NCBI GenBank assembly: GCA_023419315.1
Contig: JAEZYE010000043.1
Location: 72,054 to 136,053, forward strand
Reading direction: 5' to 3'
Origin: Pseudomonadota bacterium
GTDB taxonomy: Bacteria; Pseudomonadota; Gammaproteobacteria; Xanthomonadales; Xanthomonadaceae
Length of the DNA: 64,000 bases
Both the position numbers and the translations under genes were made by a program. A model generated the notes under the pieces. It had not been told where the DNA came from and did no database searches. It saw nothing but the letters and a program-made list of their open reading frames with translations. This document shows, one piece after another, positions 28,092 through 38,269 of this stretch. Each line of letters opens with the position of its first letter. Position 1 is the stretch's first letter.

Positions 28092-28119
28092 CGCGGCCAA
28101 GACGGCATGTGGACCGATG

Positions 28120-28175
28120 CTGTCACGCGCATGGCATCGGAGTGTCATGTGTCCGCCATATGACCGGCTTACAAA
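28120..28175 (+). promoter_or_regulatory. second Pho-box array and -10 of the TonB receptor gene
   Basis: Four half-sites repeat every 11 bp: CTGTCAC (28120), ATGGCAT (28131), GTGTCAT (28142), CCGCCAT (28153). The first and third are good matches; the others are degenerate but keep G3, C5 and A6. A TACAAA -10-like element at 28170-28175 sits 10 bases after the last half-site, the spacing seen at PhoB-activated promoters lacking a -35. Confidence 0.55.
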
Positions 28176-28207
28176 GGCGCGTTTATTTCTTCACGGGGAA
28201 GCAACAA

Positions 28208-30529
28208 ATGAAACGCAATGCCTTGGCCGCGAGCCTGTCGAAGGCGCTGTTCTGCGTGGGCGTGCTGCCCGCCAGCTTCATCGCGACCGCGCAGGAACAA
28301 TCACCTGACGGATCCGCCGAACCGAAACAACTCGAAGCTGTCGTGGTCCAGGGGGAGATTGCGTACCGCGACCGCACCGACGACATCGCGCCCGTGCTTT
28401 CCTACGATCTCGAATACTTCCAGCGCTTCGAGCCCAACACCGTCGGCGACATGCTCAAGCGCGTGCCCGGTGTGACCTTCGTCGGTTCGGACATCATGGA
28501 GTTCGATGGCGCGATGATGCGCGGCATGGCCGCCGGCTACACGCAGGTGCTGATCAACGGCAAGAAGGTGCCCGGCGCCGGTGACGACCGCTCGTTCTGG
28601 GTCGACCGCATCCCGGCGGAAATGGTCGACCACGTGGAAATCCTGCGCAGCAACAGCGCCAATCGCAGCGGCGACGCGATCGCCGGCACCATCAACATCG
28701 TCCTGCGCGATGCCTACGTCTTTGATGGCAACTATGTCCGCATCGGCGCCAACCGCTGGTTCGACGGTGAAGTGAACCCGACCTTCGGCGCGGTCGTCAG
28801 TGGCGAAGCACTCGGCGGGCGCGTGCTTGCCGGCGTCAACGTGCAGGACCGCTACCGCGGCAAGATCAAGCGTTCGGATCGTTTCAGCGATCCCTCGATG
28901 TCCGAACTGGTGAGCTGGGAAGACCAGAACGAGGTGAAGGACGGGCGCGACTACTCGGCCAACCTGTCCTATACCGTCGACGTCGGCCAGACCGGTCGCT
29001 TCAGCGCCGACGGCTTCTACGTCAAGACCGACCGTGACGTCACCGAGGTGTCGCACGAGGTGGAATACGACGACGGTGACGTGATCGAGTCGCGCGTGCC
29101 GGGCCTGAATCCGGTTGACCAGAAGAACTGGGGCATCGGCGCCGAGTACCGCTTCGACATGGCGGGCGGCACCACCGAGTTCGACCTCGACTACGCGAAG
29201 TTCCAGGACGACAGCACCGAGAGCGAGGAGAAGCACGAGTACGTCAATGGCGAATGGGATGCATCGGAAGCGGAATCGTCGTCGGTCCAGGCCAAGGACG
29301 CGGAGACGAGCTTCAGGATCGCGCACAAGCGCCCGGCCGGAGCGGCCGAACTTGAGTTCGGCGTGGACTACCGGCGCAAGAAGCGCGATGTCGCCTACAC
29401 CAATTACGTCTGGGAAGCCGAGGACGAAGGCGACGCGGTGGTCTACGCGCCCGATGGCACGATTGCGTCGCTGATCGAGGAAACGCGTCTTGACCCTTAC
29501 GTGATGTTGTCGGGCGAGGGCGAGCGCTTCTCATGGGAAGCCGGCCTGCGTTACGAGACGACGAAGTCCGACATCCGCTATGGCGAGGACGGCGAAACCA
29601 CCGGCACGCAAAGCAAGGATTACAACGAACTGCTGCCCTCGCTGCATTTCAAGTGGGATATCACCGCCGACACACGCATCAGCCTGTCGCTGGCCAAGAG
29701 CATCAAGCGCCCGAACTTCAACGAGTTGATCCCGGCCCTGCTCGATGGCGAGTACGGCGACAACGACTACATCGGCAATCCCCTGCTCGAACCCGAAACC
29801 GCCAACGGCATCGATCTCGGCTTCGAACGCCGTCTCGGCCAGCACGGTGTCGTCGGCGTCAACTTCTTCTATCGCGACGTCAAGAACCTGATCGAACTGG
29901 TCAACACCGGCGAATGGAGCGAAGACGCACAGGACACCTACGAAGACGAACTGGAGGAATTCCTCGAAGAGAATCCCGGCGCGACCGAAGACGACTTCGA
30001 ATTCAATCCGGAGAGCTGGCTGTTCACGTCAGCCAATGTCGGCGACGGCAAGGTCTACGGCGCGGAGTTCGATCTGTCCACGCCGTTGACCGCGCTGGGC
30101 CTGCCGAACACCGGCGTGTTCGTGAACTACTCGTACCTCGACAGCAAGATCACCGATTTCCTCGGCAGCCGCCGCTTCAACGACCAGGCCAAGAGCGTCT
30201 ACAACGTCGGCTTCATCCAGGATCTTCCCTCGGTGGGCGCAAGCTTCGGCGCGACCTACCGCAAGCAGGGGGACGCTTCCAGCCGCATCCTCGGCGAGGA
30301 AGTGACGGTGAAGTACGGCGATGACCTGGAAGTGTTCGTCGAGAAGCGATTCGGCCAGACCGTCTCGCTGCGCCTGACCGCCTCGAACCTACTCGACGCA
30401 TCGAAGGACGAGTTCTTCCACAAGTTCGACAACCAGGCCGACCAGATCGACCGCGACTACGATGAATACGAACTGGAAACCGAAGAAGCGGGCCCGAGCT
30501 ACCAGCTGGTGATGCGCTGGGCGTTCTGA
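28208..30529 (+). CDS. TonB-dependent outer-membrane receptor
   Basis: 773-residue outer-membrane receptor importing a large ligand with TonB energy. A signal peptide (ALFCVGVLPASFIATAQ) is followed by a TonB-box-like segment (LEAVVVQGE), a plug domain (about residues 50-165; MLKRVPGVTF, VEILRSNSANRSGDAIAGTINIVLR) and a 22-strand barrel ending YQLVMRWAF with a C-terminal phenylalanine. An acidic stretch near 29938-30015 (EDELEEFLEENPG) probably lies in an extracellular loop. GGGGAAG precedes the ATG. Its divergent phosphatase/phytase-like neighbours and the shared Pho boxes suggest a phosphorylated ligand such as metal-phytate. Confidence 0.92.
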   Translation: MKRNALAASLSKALFCVGVLPASFIATAQEQSPDGSAEPKQLEAVVVQGEIAYRDRTDDIAPVLSYDLEYFQRFEPNTVGDMLKRVPGVTFVGSDIMEFDGAMMRGMAAGYTQVLINGKKVPGAGDDRSFWVDRIPAEMVDHVEILRSNSANRSGDAIAGTINIVLRDAYVFDGNYVRIGANRWFDGEVNPTFGAVVSGEALGGRVLAGVNVQDRYRGKIKRSDRFSDPSMSELVSWEDQNEVKDGRDYSANLSYTVDVGQTGRFSADGFYVKTDRDVTEVSHEVEYDDGDVIESRVPGLNPVDQKNWGIGAEYRFDMAGGTTEFDLDYAKFQDDSTESEEKHEYVNGEWDASEAESSSVQAKDAETSFRIAHKRPAGAAELEFGVDYRRKKRDVAYTNYVWEAEDEGDAVVYAPDGTIASLIEETRLDPYVMLSGEGERFSWEAGLRYETTKSDIRYGEDGETTGTQSKDYNELLPSLHFKWDITADTRISLSLAKSIKRPNFNELIPALLDGEYGDNDYIGNPLLEPETANGIDLGFERRLGQHGVVGVNFFYRDVKNLIELVNTGEWSEDAQDTYEDELEEFLEENPGATEDDFEFNPESWLFTSANVGDGKVYGAEFDLSTPLTALGLPNTGVFVNYSYLDSKITDFLGSRRFNDQAKSVYNVGFIQDLPSVGASFGATYRKQGDASSRILGEEVTVKYGDDLEVFVEKRFGQTVSLRLTASNLLDASKDEFFHKFDNQADQIDRDYDEYELETEEAGPSYQLVMRWAF

Positions 30530-30551
30530 TTTCCCGGTTTGGCCGAGGATG

Positions 30552-30579
30552 AAAAAAGCCGGCGTCTGCCGGCTTTTTT
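30552..30579 (+). terminator. Rho-independent terminator of the TonB receptor gene
   Basis: Stem AGCCGGC / GCCGGCT extended by A6/T6, loop GTCT, 23 bases after the stop codon, ending in a run of six T. Confidence 0.92.
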
Positions 30580-30766
30580 CCGTCTCGCGGAACATGCGGC
30601 GGCTCTTCCGCGCCAACTGAAGCACAGCGCGGATTGGTCTTCCGTTCCGGCTCACGGGCGCAGGCCGTTGACGCGTCAGAAATGACCATGCTTTGGATCG
30701 GTTCGAAATGCCTACAACGCCGCCGTCATTTGTTGCAGACTTCGCGCACCCGCATTGGAGCCGCCC

Positions 30767-31399
30767 ATGAAAGTCGTCGAAGTCCGCCATCCATTGGTCC
30801 AGCACAAGATTGGCCTGCTGCGGGACGCTGCACTGAGCACCAAGGGGTTCCGCGAACTGGTGACGGAACTGGGCACGCTATTGGCGTACGAAGCCACGGC
30901 GGATCTGGAAACCGAGACCGCGACGATGGCGGGCTGGGCAGGCGATGTGCAGGTCCGGCGCATCGCCGGCGCCAAGATCACGCTGGTGCCCATCCTGCGC
31001 GCCGGGCTGGGCATGCTGCCGGGCGTGCTGGCGCTGATTCCTGCCGCCAAGGTCAGCGTGGTGGGGCTGCAGCGTGATGAGGAAACCCTGCAGCCGGTGC
31101 CCTATTTCGAGCGGCTTACCGGGCGGCTCGATGAACGCGATGCGCTGATCCTCGATCCAATGCTCGCCACGGGCGGCACGCTCATCGCCACGATCGACAT
31201 GCTCAAGCGCGCGGGCTGCCGTCGCATCAAGGGAATTTTCCTCGTCGCTGCGCCCGAGGGTCTGGCGGCGCTGGAGGCCGCACATCCGGACGTGGAGGTC
31301 TACACCGCGGCCGTGGATGATCATCTCAACGAGAAGGGCTACATCCTTCCGGGCCTGGGTGATGCCGGCGATCGCATCTTCGGCACACGGGTGGATTGA
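30767..31399 (+). CDS. upp: uracil phosphoribosyltransferase
   Basis: 210-residue cytosolic enzyme converting uracil and PRPP to UMP (pyrimidine salvage). The PRPP-binding loop is DALILDPMLATGGTLIATIDMLK and the uracil-binding C-terminus is GYILPGLGDAGDRIFGT. The start at 30767 (MKVVEVRHPLVQHKIG) matches the family and has TTGGAG upstream. It stands alone after the receptor terminator. Confidence 0.97.
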   Translation: MKVVEVRHPLVQHKIGLLRDAALSTKGFRELVTELGTLLAYEATADLETETATMAGWAGDVQVRRIAGAKITLVPILRAGLGMLPGVLALIPAAKVSVVGLQRDEETLQPVPYFERLTGRLDERDALILDPMLATGGTLIATIDMLKRAGCRRIKGIFLVAAPEGLAALEAAHPDVEVYTAAVDDHLNEKGYILPGLGDAGDRIFGTRVD

Positions 31400-31630
31400 G
31401 CGCGGGTGAACCGCATGAACGTCCGGCTTCGGCGTTCGTCCCGACATCGCTGATGCATCCACGACGCACCCGACTTTCCATCCCGGCGTGAGCCGGCCTT
31501 GGCCGCAGTGCGGTCGCGGCGCCTTCCTCTTCCCCTCGCCGCGACTGTCCTCCAGCTTCCCCACTCATTCCTATGGACCGTTGCGCCGATTGATGCGCGC
31601 TTCTTTCCTCGGCCATCGCCCGCTGCGCCA
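31400..31630. other. intergenic region between upp and the RAYT-like gene
   Basis: 231 bases with no convincing ORF, no REP hairpins I can identify and no clear terminator. It may hold degraded mobile DNA associated with the RAYT-like gene. Confidence 0.35.
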
Positions 31631-32152
31631 TCACGCTTCAGCCATCGCACTGCGGGCGTCAGCGGAGTTCTGCCCCGTGACACTGGTGTTCCGCATCTGC
31701 ATTTCCGGTGTTCTCCAACGGCAATACCAATGCGGATACTGGTCCAGCCGGTCGCACAATCCCGCGCGCAGGGGTGCCTGCACGAGCTGCATCGCCAGTT
31801 CGACTGGATTGTCCTCGGCCGCGATCGCGTACACCTGATACCCGGCCTGCCACACCCGCCCACTCCGCTCGGCGGCGCATTGAACGGCACGGGCGCTGCG
31901 CTCCTTGAACAAGGCCATGCTCCGGTTGAGGCAGGCATTGCGGCGGCGGAGCATCCAGCACACGCGATCGGGAAGCACCAGCCATGCAAGTGACTGCACC
32001 GCCGATTCCTGTTCGCACCGCAGCAGTTCTTCCGTCACCACGCGTGCGCAGCGCAGATCATCCAGCCACGGAATGCCGCGCGCGGTGAGCACCGTCAGGG
32101 AGTGGATATCGCCGTCCGACGGCACAGTCATAGCGTCCATGCCAATCAGCAT
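31631..32152 (-). CDS. degenerate REP-associated tyrosine transposase (RAYT)-like protein
   Basis: 173-residue protein recognisable as a RAYT/Y1-transposase relative: SLAWLVLPDRVCWMLRRR, then a helix with MALFKERSARAV, then GRVWQAGYQVYAI and NPVELAMQLVQAPLRAGL. In active RAYTs the first motif contains a metal-binding HxH (typically MPDHWHWL); here those positions are Arg and Cys, so the HUH nuclease centre is lost. The candidate catalytic Tyr in AGYQVYAI is kept. No REP repeats were seen nearby. The start is uncertain: ATGs at 32152, 32140 and 32131 are all possible. Confidence 0.72.
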   Translation of the reverse strand: MLIGMDAMTVPSDGDIHSLTVLTARGIPWLDDLRCARVVTEELLRCEQESAVQSLAWLVLPDRVCWMLRRRNACLNRSMALFKERSARAVQCAAERSGRVWQAGYQVYAIAAEDNPVELAMQLVQAPLRAGLCDRLDQYPHWYCRWRTPEMQMRNTSVTGQNSADARSAMAEA

Positions 32153-32227
32153 GGCGAAGGACGGATCTTGGTACCTTCAGCCAATCACGCATGCGGCTGT
32201 CGGTGAGCGCCGCATCGGCGCGTCAGC

Positions 32228-33124
32228 TCATGCCTGCGTGGCAAGACTGCGTGCGCGCAGTTCAGCGAGTTCCTGGGTGACACCGAACTTGCCCTTCTCG
32301 TCCCGCGTCACGCTGGCCACCGCGCAATCCGGATCGTGGGTAAAGAACAGATGCACGTTGCGCGCGAGCTTGTCTTCGAGGAAAGCGCGCTTCTCGTCGA
32401 TCAGCAACTCGGCATTGCGGTCGTAGCCCATCGTGATTGGCACATGGACCCACGAACGGCCGGGAATCAGGTCGGCACAGAACACGATGCCGCCGTGCGC
32501 CTCGCCTTCAACACGTTCGGGCCCGACGATCTCCGCCAGCATCAGTCCCGGCGTGTGACCGTCACTGAAGCTGAAACGCACGCTGTCACCGAGCGCATTC
32601 GACGTTTTGCCATCGACCAGTTCCAGTCGTCCGCTGGCTTCCAGCAGGCCCTGAAGTTCGGGGATGAAACTGGCGCGATCACGCGGATGCGGACGCAGCG
32701 CACGTTGCCAATGATCACGGCCCACGACGAAGGTCGCGTTGGGGAACAACAGCTCCGACGCGTGGCCTTCGCGCCACGGCGCAAGCAGGCCGCCCGCGTG
32801 GTCAAAGTGCAGATGACTCAACACGACGACGTCGATGTCTTCGTGGTTGAAGCCGGCTTCGGCCAGGGAATCGAGCAGCACGTGGCGCTCTTCCTGCACA
32901 CCGAAGCGTTCGCGCATCTTCGGCTCGAAGAAGGCACCGATGCCGGTTTCGAACAACACGGTCTTGCCGTTGAGCGGGCTGGCGAGCAGCGCACGGCATG
33001 CAAGCGGCACGCGGTTTTCATCGTCGGGCGCAAGCCATTTCGACCACATCGCACGCGGCGCGTTGCCGAACATCGCACCGCCATCGAGCTTCTGGGAATT
33101 GCCGAGCAGGGACCAGAGTTTCAT
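32228..33124 (-). CDS. MBL-fold metallo-hydrolase
   Basis: 298-residue metallo-beta-lactamase-fold hydrolase. The metal motif SHLHFDHAGG (HxHxDH) is intact, followed by a GRDHWQRA segment, DGHTPG and a CADLIPGRSWVHVPI region supplying later ligands. No signal peptide, so probably cytoplasmic. The arrangement resembles AttM/AHL-lactonase-like and related esterase members, but the substrate cannot be assigned. The start at 33124 (MKLWSLLGN) is chosen; an ATG nine bases upstream is an alternative. Confidence 0.87.
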   Translation of the reverse strand: MKLWSLLGNSQKLDGGAMFGNAPRAMWSKWLAPDDENRVPLACRALLASPLNGKTVLFETGIGAFFEPKMRERFGVQEERHVLLDSLAEAGFNHEDIDVVVLSHLHFDHAGGLLAPWREGHASELLFPNATFVVGRDHWQRALRPHPRDRASFIPELQGLLEASGRLELVDGKTSNALGDSVRFSFSDGHTPGLMLAEIVGPERVEGEAHGGIVFCADLIPGRSWVHVPITMGYDRNAELLIDEKRAFLEDKLARNVHLFFTHDPDCAVASVTRDEKGKFGVTQELAELRARSLATQA

Positions 33125-33182
33125 GACGCGCATTCTAGCGCGCACGGAGGCTGCGACCCGCGAAAGCCGCAGCCACGCGTGT

Positions 33183-34958
<1,776 letters not shown>

Positions 34959-35006
34959 GACGTCTCCTGCGTGGACGGACGGCGCGCTCCGCTCCAGCGA
35001 GAGGAA

Positions 35007-35255
35007 TCAGCCGCCCTGCAACTGGCGCAACTTCGCCAGCAGTTGATCATGCGTTTCAGGATACGACGGATCGGGGTCGATGCATTCGACCGGGCAGACG
35101 ACGACACATTGCGGTTCGTCATGATGGCCCACGCATTCGGTGCAGCGCGCCGGATCAATCACGTAGATCGTCTCGCCCATCGTGATCGCCTGGTTGGGAC
35201 AGGCGGGCTCGCAGACATCGCAATTGACGCAGGTTTCGTTGATTTTCAGGGCCAT
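35007..35255 (-). CDS. YfhL-type 2[4Fe-4S] ferredoxin
   Basis: 82-residue soluble electron carrier. It has two cluster motifs: CVNCDVCEPACPNQAI and CTECVGHHDEPQCVVVCPVECI, the second with the longer Cys spacing typical of the YfhL/FdxA-like group. It is often encoded near coaD in gammaproteobacteria, as here, where it lies 125 bases after a lipoprotein and close to coaD on the same strand. The redox partner is unknown. Confidence 0.94.
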   Translation of the reverse strand: MALKINETCVNCDVCEPACPNQAITMGETIYVIDPARCTECVGHHDEPQCVVVCPVECIDPDPSYPETHDQLLAKLRQLQGG

Positions 35256-35380
35256 GCTGCATCTACCGTCCCGCGGTGGCGGGAGTCGCAGCGCCGATGC
35301 TCGACCGGCGCTGCTTCCCGGCTTGCGCCAGGTTCACCATGCCAGGGCGCGCGGCCGCGAGGCGACCACGCGCGCCAGAC

Positions 35381-35875
35381 TTACTTGGCTTCGACGAAAA
35401 CGTAGTCGACGCCGGTCGGGGCAACCGCAGCCTTGACGCGTTCGCCATCGGCAGCGGCGCCGATGAACAGCACGCGCACGCCCTTCATGCTGTCAGGCTC
35501 GGTGCCTTCGAACGAAGCCACAACCAGATCGGCCATGCGGGTGGAAGCGGAGGAACCGAACGCCAGCATGTTGCCGCCGACGATGCCGCGGCCGACAGCG
35601 GCCTTGGCCTGGTCCAGCGCGCGACCGTACTTGTCCTCGAACTGCGGATCCGATTCCGGCGGCAGGTAGTACAGGTACGGATTGTTGGTGATCGTGCCCA
35701 TGTTGCGGCCGACCACTTCCTGCAGGTACGTGCGCCAGCCGGCGTCATCGTCCTTGGCCGGAGCCACCAGCGGCGCATCGGCGGTTTCGGCCGGCGCGGC
35801 TTCCTGCTTCTTGCAGGCGACGAAAGGAACCACCAGGCAGGCAATCAGCAACAGGCGTGTAGCGATACGGATCAT
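35381..35875 (-). CDS. hypothetical lipoprotein
   Basis: 164-residue predicted lipoprotein: hydrophobic signal (LLLIACLVVPFVAC) with the lipid-accepting cysteine at residue 21, then an Ala/Pro-rich linker and a globular domain (YLQEVVGRNMGTITNNPYLYYLPPES; VRVLFIGAAADGERVKAAVAPTG). I do not recognise a named family. It starts 59 bases after coaD on the same strand. AGAGGGGG lies 8 bases before the ATG. A longer open frame to 36208 runs into coaD and is not used. Confidence 0.8.
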   Translation of the reverse strand: MIRIATRLLLIACLVVPFVACKKQEAAPAETADAPLVAPAKDDDAGWRTYLQEVVGRNMGTITNNPYLYYLPPESDPQFEDKYGRALDQAKAAVGRGIVGGNMLAFGSSASTRMADLVVASFEGTEPDSMKGVRVLFIGAAADGERVKAAVAPTGVDYVFVEAK

Positions 35876-35934
35876 TGGAAAGGTCCCCCTCTCAGAGTCG
35901 GTGTTGTGAAGATCGTGCCACAAAAGCGCGGTAT

Positions 35935-36432
35935 TCAGGCGCGCTGCCACTGCGCCTTGAGCGCCGCCGCCACGTCCGCCGTGACGAATCCGGAAATGTC
36001 GCCGCCCAGCCGCGAGATCTCGCGCACCAGCGACGACGAAATGAAGCCGTACTGCTCGGCGGGCGTAAGGAACAGCGTTTCCACGTCCGGAATCAGGTGG
36101 CGGTTCATGCTGGCCAGCTGGAATTCGTACTCGAAATCCGAGACCGCGCGCAGGCCCCGCAGCAACACGCCACCGCCGATGTCCTTGACGAAATGCGCCA
36201 GCAGGCAATCGAATCCCTGGACTTCGACATTCGAATGATGGGCCGTCGCCTTGCGCGCCAGATCCACCCGCAGCGCCAGCGGCAGCGACGGCCCCTTCGC
36301 CGGGCTTTCGGCCACGCCGATGATCAGGCGGTCGAACAGCGGCGCCGCACGGTCAATCAGATCGATGTGCCCGTTGGTGATCGGGTCGAACGTGCCGGGA
36401 TAGACCGCGATACGGTTTCGGGACACGCTCAT
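35935..36432 (-). CDS. coaD: phosphopantetheine adenylyltransferase
   Basis: 165-residue enzyme of coenzyme A biosynthesis (phosphopantetheine to dephospho-CoA). It shows the nucleotidyltransferase T/HxGH motif in AVYPGTFDPITNGHIDLIDR and the ISSSLVRE loop that contacts ATP. The start codon overlaps the stop of rsmD (ATGA at 36429-36432), the standard rsmD-coaD coupling. Confidence 0.97.
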   Translation of the reverse strand: MSVSRNRIAVYPGTFDPITNGHIDLIDRAAPLFDRLIIGVAESPAKGPSLPLALRVDLARKATAHHSNVEVQGFDCLLAHFVKDIGGGVLLRGLRAVSDFEYEFQLASMNRHLIPDVETLFLTPAEQYGFISSSLVREISRLGGDISGFVTADVAAALKAQWQRA

Positions 36433-37073
36433 GCGGGCTCGGGTTCCTGATGGACGCCGCGCAGTGTATCAGCGCCCTGCCCGGCGGCGTTGCGGTAGAG
36501 CGCGAACCGTACGTCGCGGGTGCGCCCCTCGCGATGCAGCTGCCAATCTGCGGGCGCCACGGGCGGTGCGTCCGGTGCGGATTCGACGTAGATCCAGGCA
36601 TCTGGCGCCAGGTGCGGAAGCACCGCCGCCATCGCTTTTCCCCACAGGCCCGCGGCGAAAGGCGGATCGAGGAACACCAGATCGAATGCGGCGGCGGCCG
36701 GCGCGGCCAGCCAGGTCAGTGCATCGGTGTTGACGACCTGGACCTGCCCGGTCGCATCCAGTTTCGCCACCGTCGCCGCGAGGCCGCGCGCCGCGCCGGC
36801 ATCCCGCTCGATCAGCACGGCGCTGGCCGCGCCACGCGATACGGCCTCCAGGCCCAGTGCACCGGTGCCGGCAAATGCATCGAGGACGCGCGCGCCGCTC
36901 AAGCCCGATTGCAGCCAGTTGAAGAGGGTTTCCCGCACACGGTCGGACGACGGTCTCAAGCCCGCCAGCGCGGGCACCTGCAGACGGGTTCCGCGCCAGC
37001 GTCCGGCAATGATGCGCACACTGCCGGGCGCGGCGGCCGGCGCTTTGGCGCGTGGCGTGCGGCCCGGCTTCAT
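36429..37073 (-). CDS. rsmD: 16S rRNA (guanine-966-N2)-methyltransferase
   Basis: 214-residue SAM-dependent methyltransferase of the small ribosomal subunit. The SAM-binding motif is VLDAFAGTGALGLEAVSRGA and the catalytic motif is FLDPPF. The N-terminal segment VRIIAGRWRGTRL is typical of RsmD. It is transcribed divergently from ftsY, as in many gammaproteobacteria. Confidence 0.96.
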   Translation of the reverse strand: MKPGRTPRAKAPAAAPGSVRIIAGRWRGTRLQVPALAGLRPSSDRVRETLFNWLQSGLSGARVLDAFAGTGALGLEAVSRGAASAVLIERDAGAARGLAATVAKLDATGQVQVVNTDALTWLAAPAAAAFDLVFLDPPFAAGLWGKAMAAVLPHLAPDAWIYVESAPDAPPVAPADWQLHREGRTRDVRFALYRNAAGQGADTLRGVHQEPEPA

Positions 37074-37129
37074 CGGGGGCGGAAAGGGCTGGGTGGTACC
37101 ATGCGCGCATTCTCCGCGATTGCCTGGTC

Positions 37130-38269
37130 ATGGTCAGCTGGTTCCGACGCAAGAAGCCCGAGGCGCCCGCGAGCCTGCCCGAAACGCAGCGCCCGGCGCC
37201 CGCCGAAAACCCTGTTTCCGAAGAGATTTCCGAACAGGAAGCGTTGGCGCGGCAGGCCGAGGCCCTGCCTCCCGCCGCCGCCATCGAACCCGCCGCCGTG
37301 CAACCTGTGGTTCCGGACCTGCCTGCGGACCTGCCGGAGCCGGCCGCCGCCGGCAAACCGGGCTGGCGTGATCGCCTGCGCAACAGCGGCTTCGCGCGTG
37401 GCCTGACCGGGCTGTTCTCGCGCAATCCGCGACTGGATGACGACCTTCTCGACGAAATCGAGACCGCGCTGCTGACCGCCGATGTCGGCGTGTCGGCCTC
37501 AAGCGCGCTGGTCGAATCGCTGCGCAAGCGCATGAAGGCACGCGAGTTCGTCGACGCGAACGCGCTGCTGGCCGCACTTCGCGCCGAGTTGATCGCGCTG
37601 TTGGCGCCGGTCGCCAAGCCCCTGGTCATCGACTCAACTGCCAGGCCCTTCGTGCTGCTGACCGTCGGCGTGAACGGTGTCGGCAAGACCACGACGATCG
37701 GCAAGCTCGCCCGGCGTTTCAAGGATGAAGGCCGCTCGCTGATGCTGGCGGCGGGCGACACCTTCCGCGCCGCCGCCGTCGCGCAGTTGCAGGCCTGGGG
37801 CGAACGGAATGGCGTTCCCGTGGTCGCGCAAGGCCAGAACGCCGACGCGGCGTCGGTTGCGTTCGACGCCCTGCAGGCCGCCAAGTCGCGCGGCACGCAA
37901 ATCCTCATTGCCGACACGGCGGGCCGGCTGCATACGCAGCAGGGGTTGATGGCCGAGCTCGGCAAGATCAAGCGCGTGCTGCAGAAGCTCGACGCCGACG
38001 CCCCGCACGAAGTGCTGCTCGTCATCGACGGCACGACCGGCCAGAACGCGCTGTCGCAACTGCGACAGTTCCATGCGGCGGTCAACGTCACCGGCCTGGT
38101 CGTGACCAAGCTGGACGGCACCGCCAAGGGCGGCGTGGTGTTCGCGCTCGCGCGGGAGTTCGGCATTCCGATCCGCTTTGCCGGCATCGGCGAACGTCCG
38201 GAAGATCTGCGCGTGTTCGATGCCGAAGCCTTCGTGGACGCCTTGTTGCCGGAAGCGCTGGGCGCGTGA
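37130..38269 (+). CDS. ftsY: signal recognition particle receptor FtsY
   Basis: 379-residue SRP receptor GTPase directing membrane-protein translation to the Sec translocon. An acidic, Pro/Ala/Glu-rich N-terminal A domain (about residues 10-85) precedes the NG domain. G motifs: GVNGVGKTTTIGKLA (G1), GDTFRAAAVAQL (G2), DTAGRLHTQ (G3), TKLDGTAKGG (G4). The ATG at 37130 (MVSWFRRKK) is the natural amphipathic membrane-binding start. Its stop overlaps the start of mutY (GTGA). Confidence 0.97.
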   Translation: MVSWFRRKKPEAPASLPETQRPAPAENPVSEEISEQEALARQAEALPPAAAIEPAAVQPVVPDLPADLPEPAAAGKPGWRDRLRNSGFARGLTGLFSRNPRLDDDLLDEIETALLTADVGVSASSALVESLRKRMKAREFVDANALLAALRAELIALLAPVAKPLVIDSTARPFVLLTVGVNGVGKTTTIGKLARRFKDEGRSLMLAAGDTFRAAAVAQLQAWGERNGVPVVAQGQNADAASVAFDALQAAKSRGTQILIADTAGRLHTQQGLMAELGKIKRVLQKLDADAPHEVLLVIDGTTGQNALSQLRQFHAAVNVTGLVVTKLDGTAKGGVVFALAREFGIPIRFAGIGERPEDLRVFDAEAFVDALLPEALGA

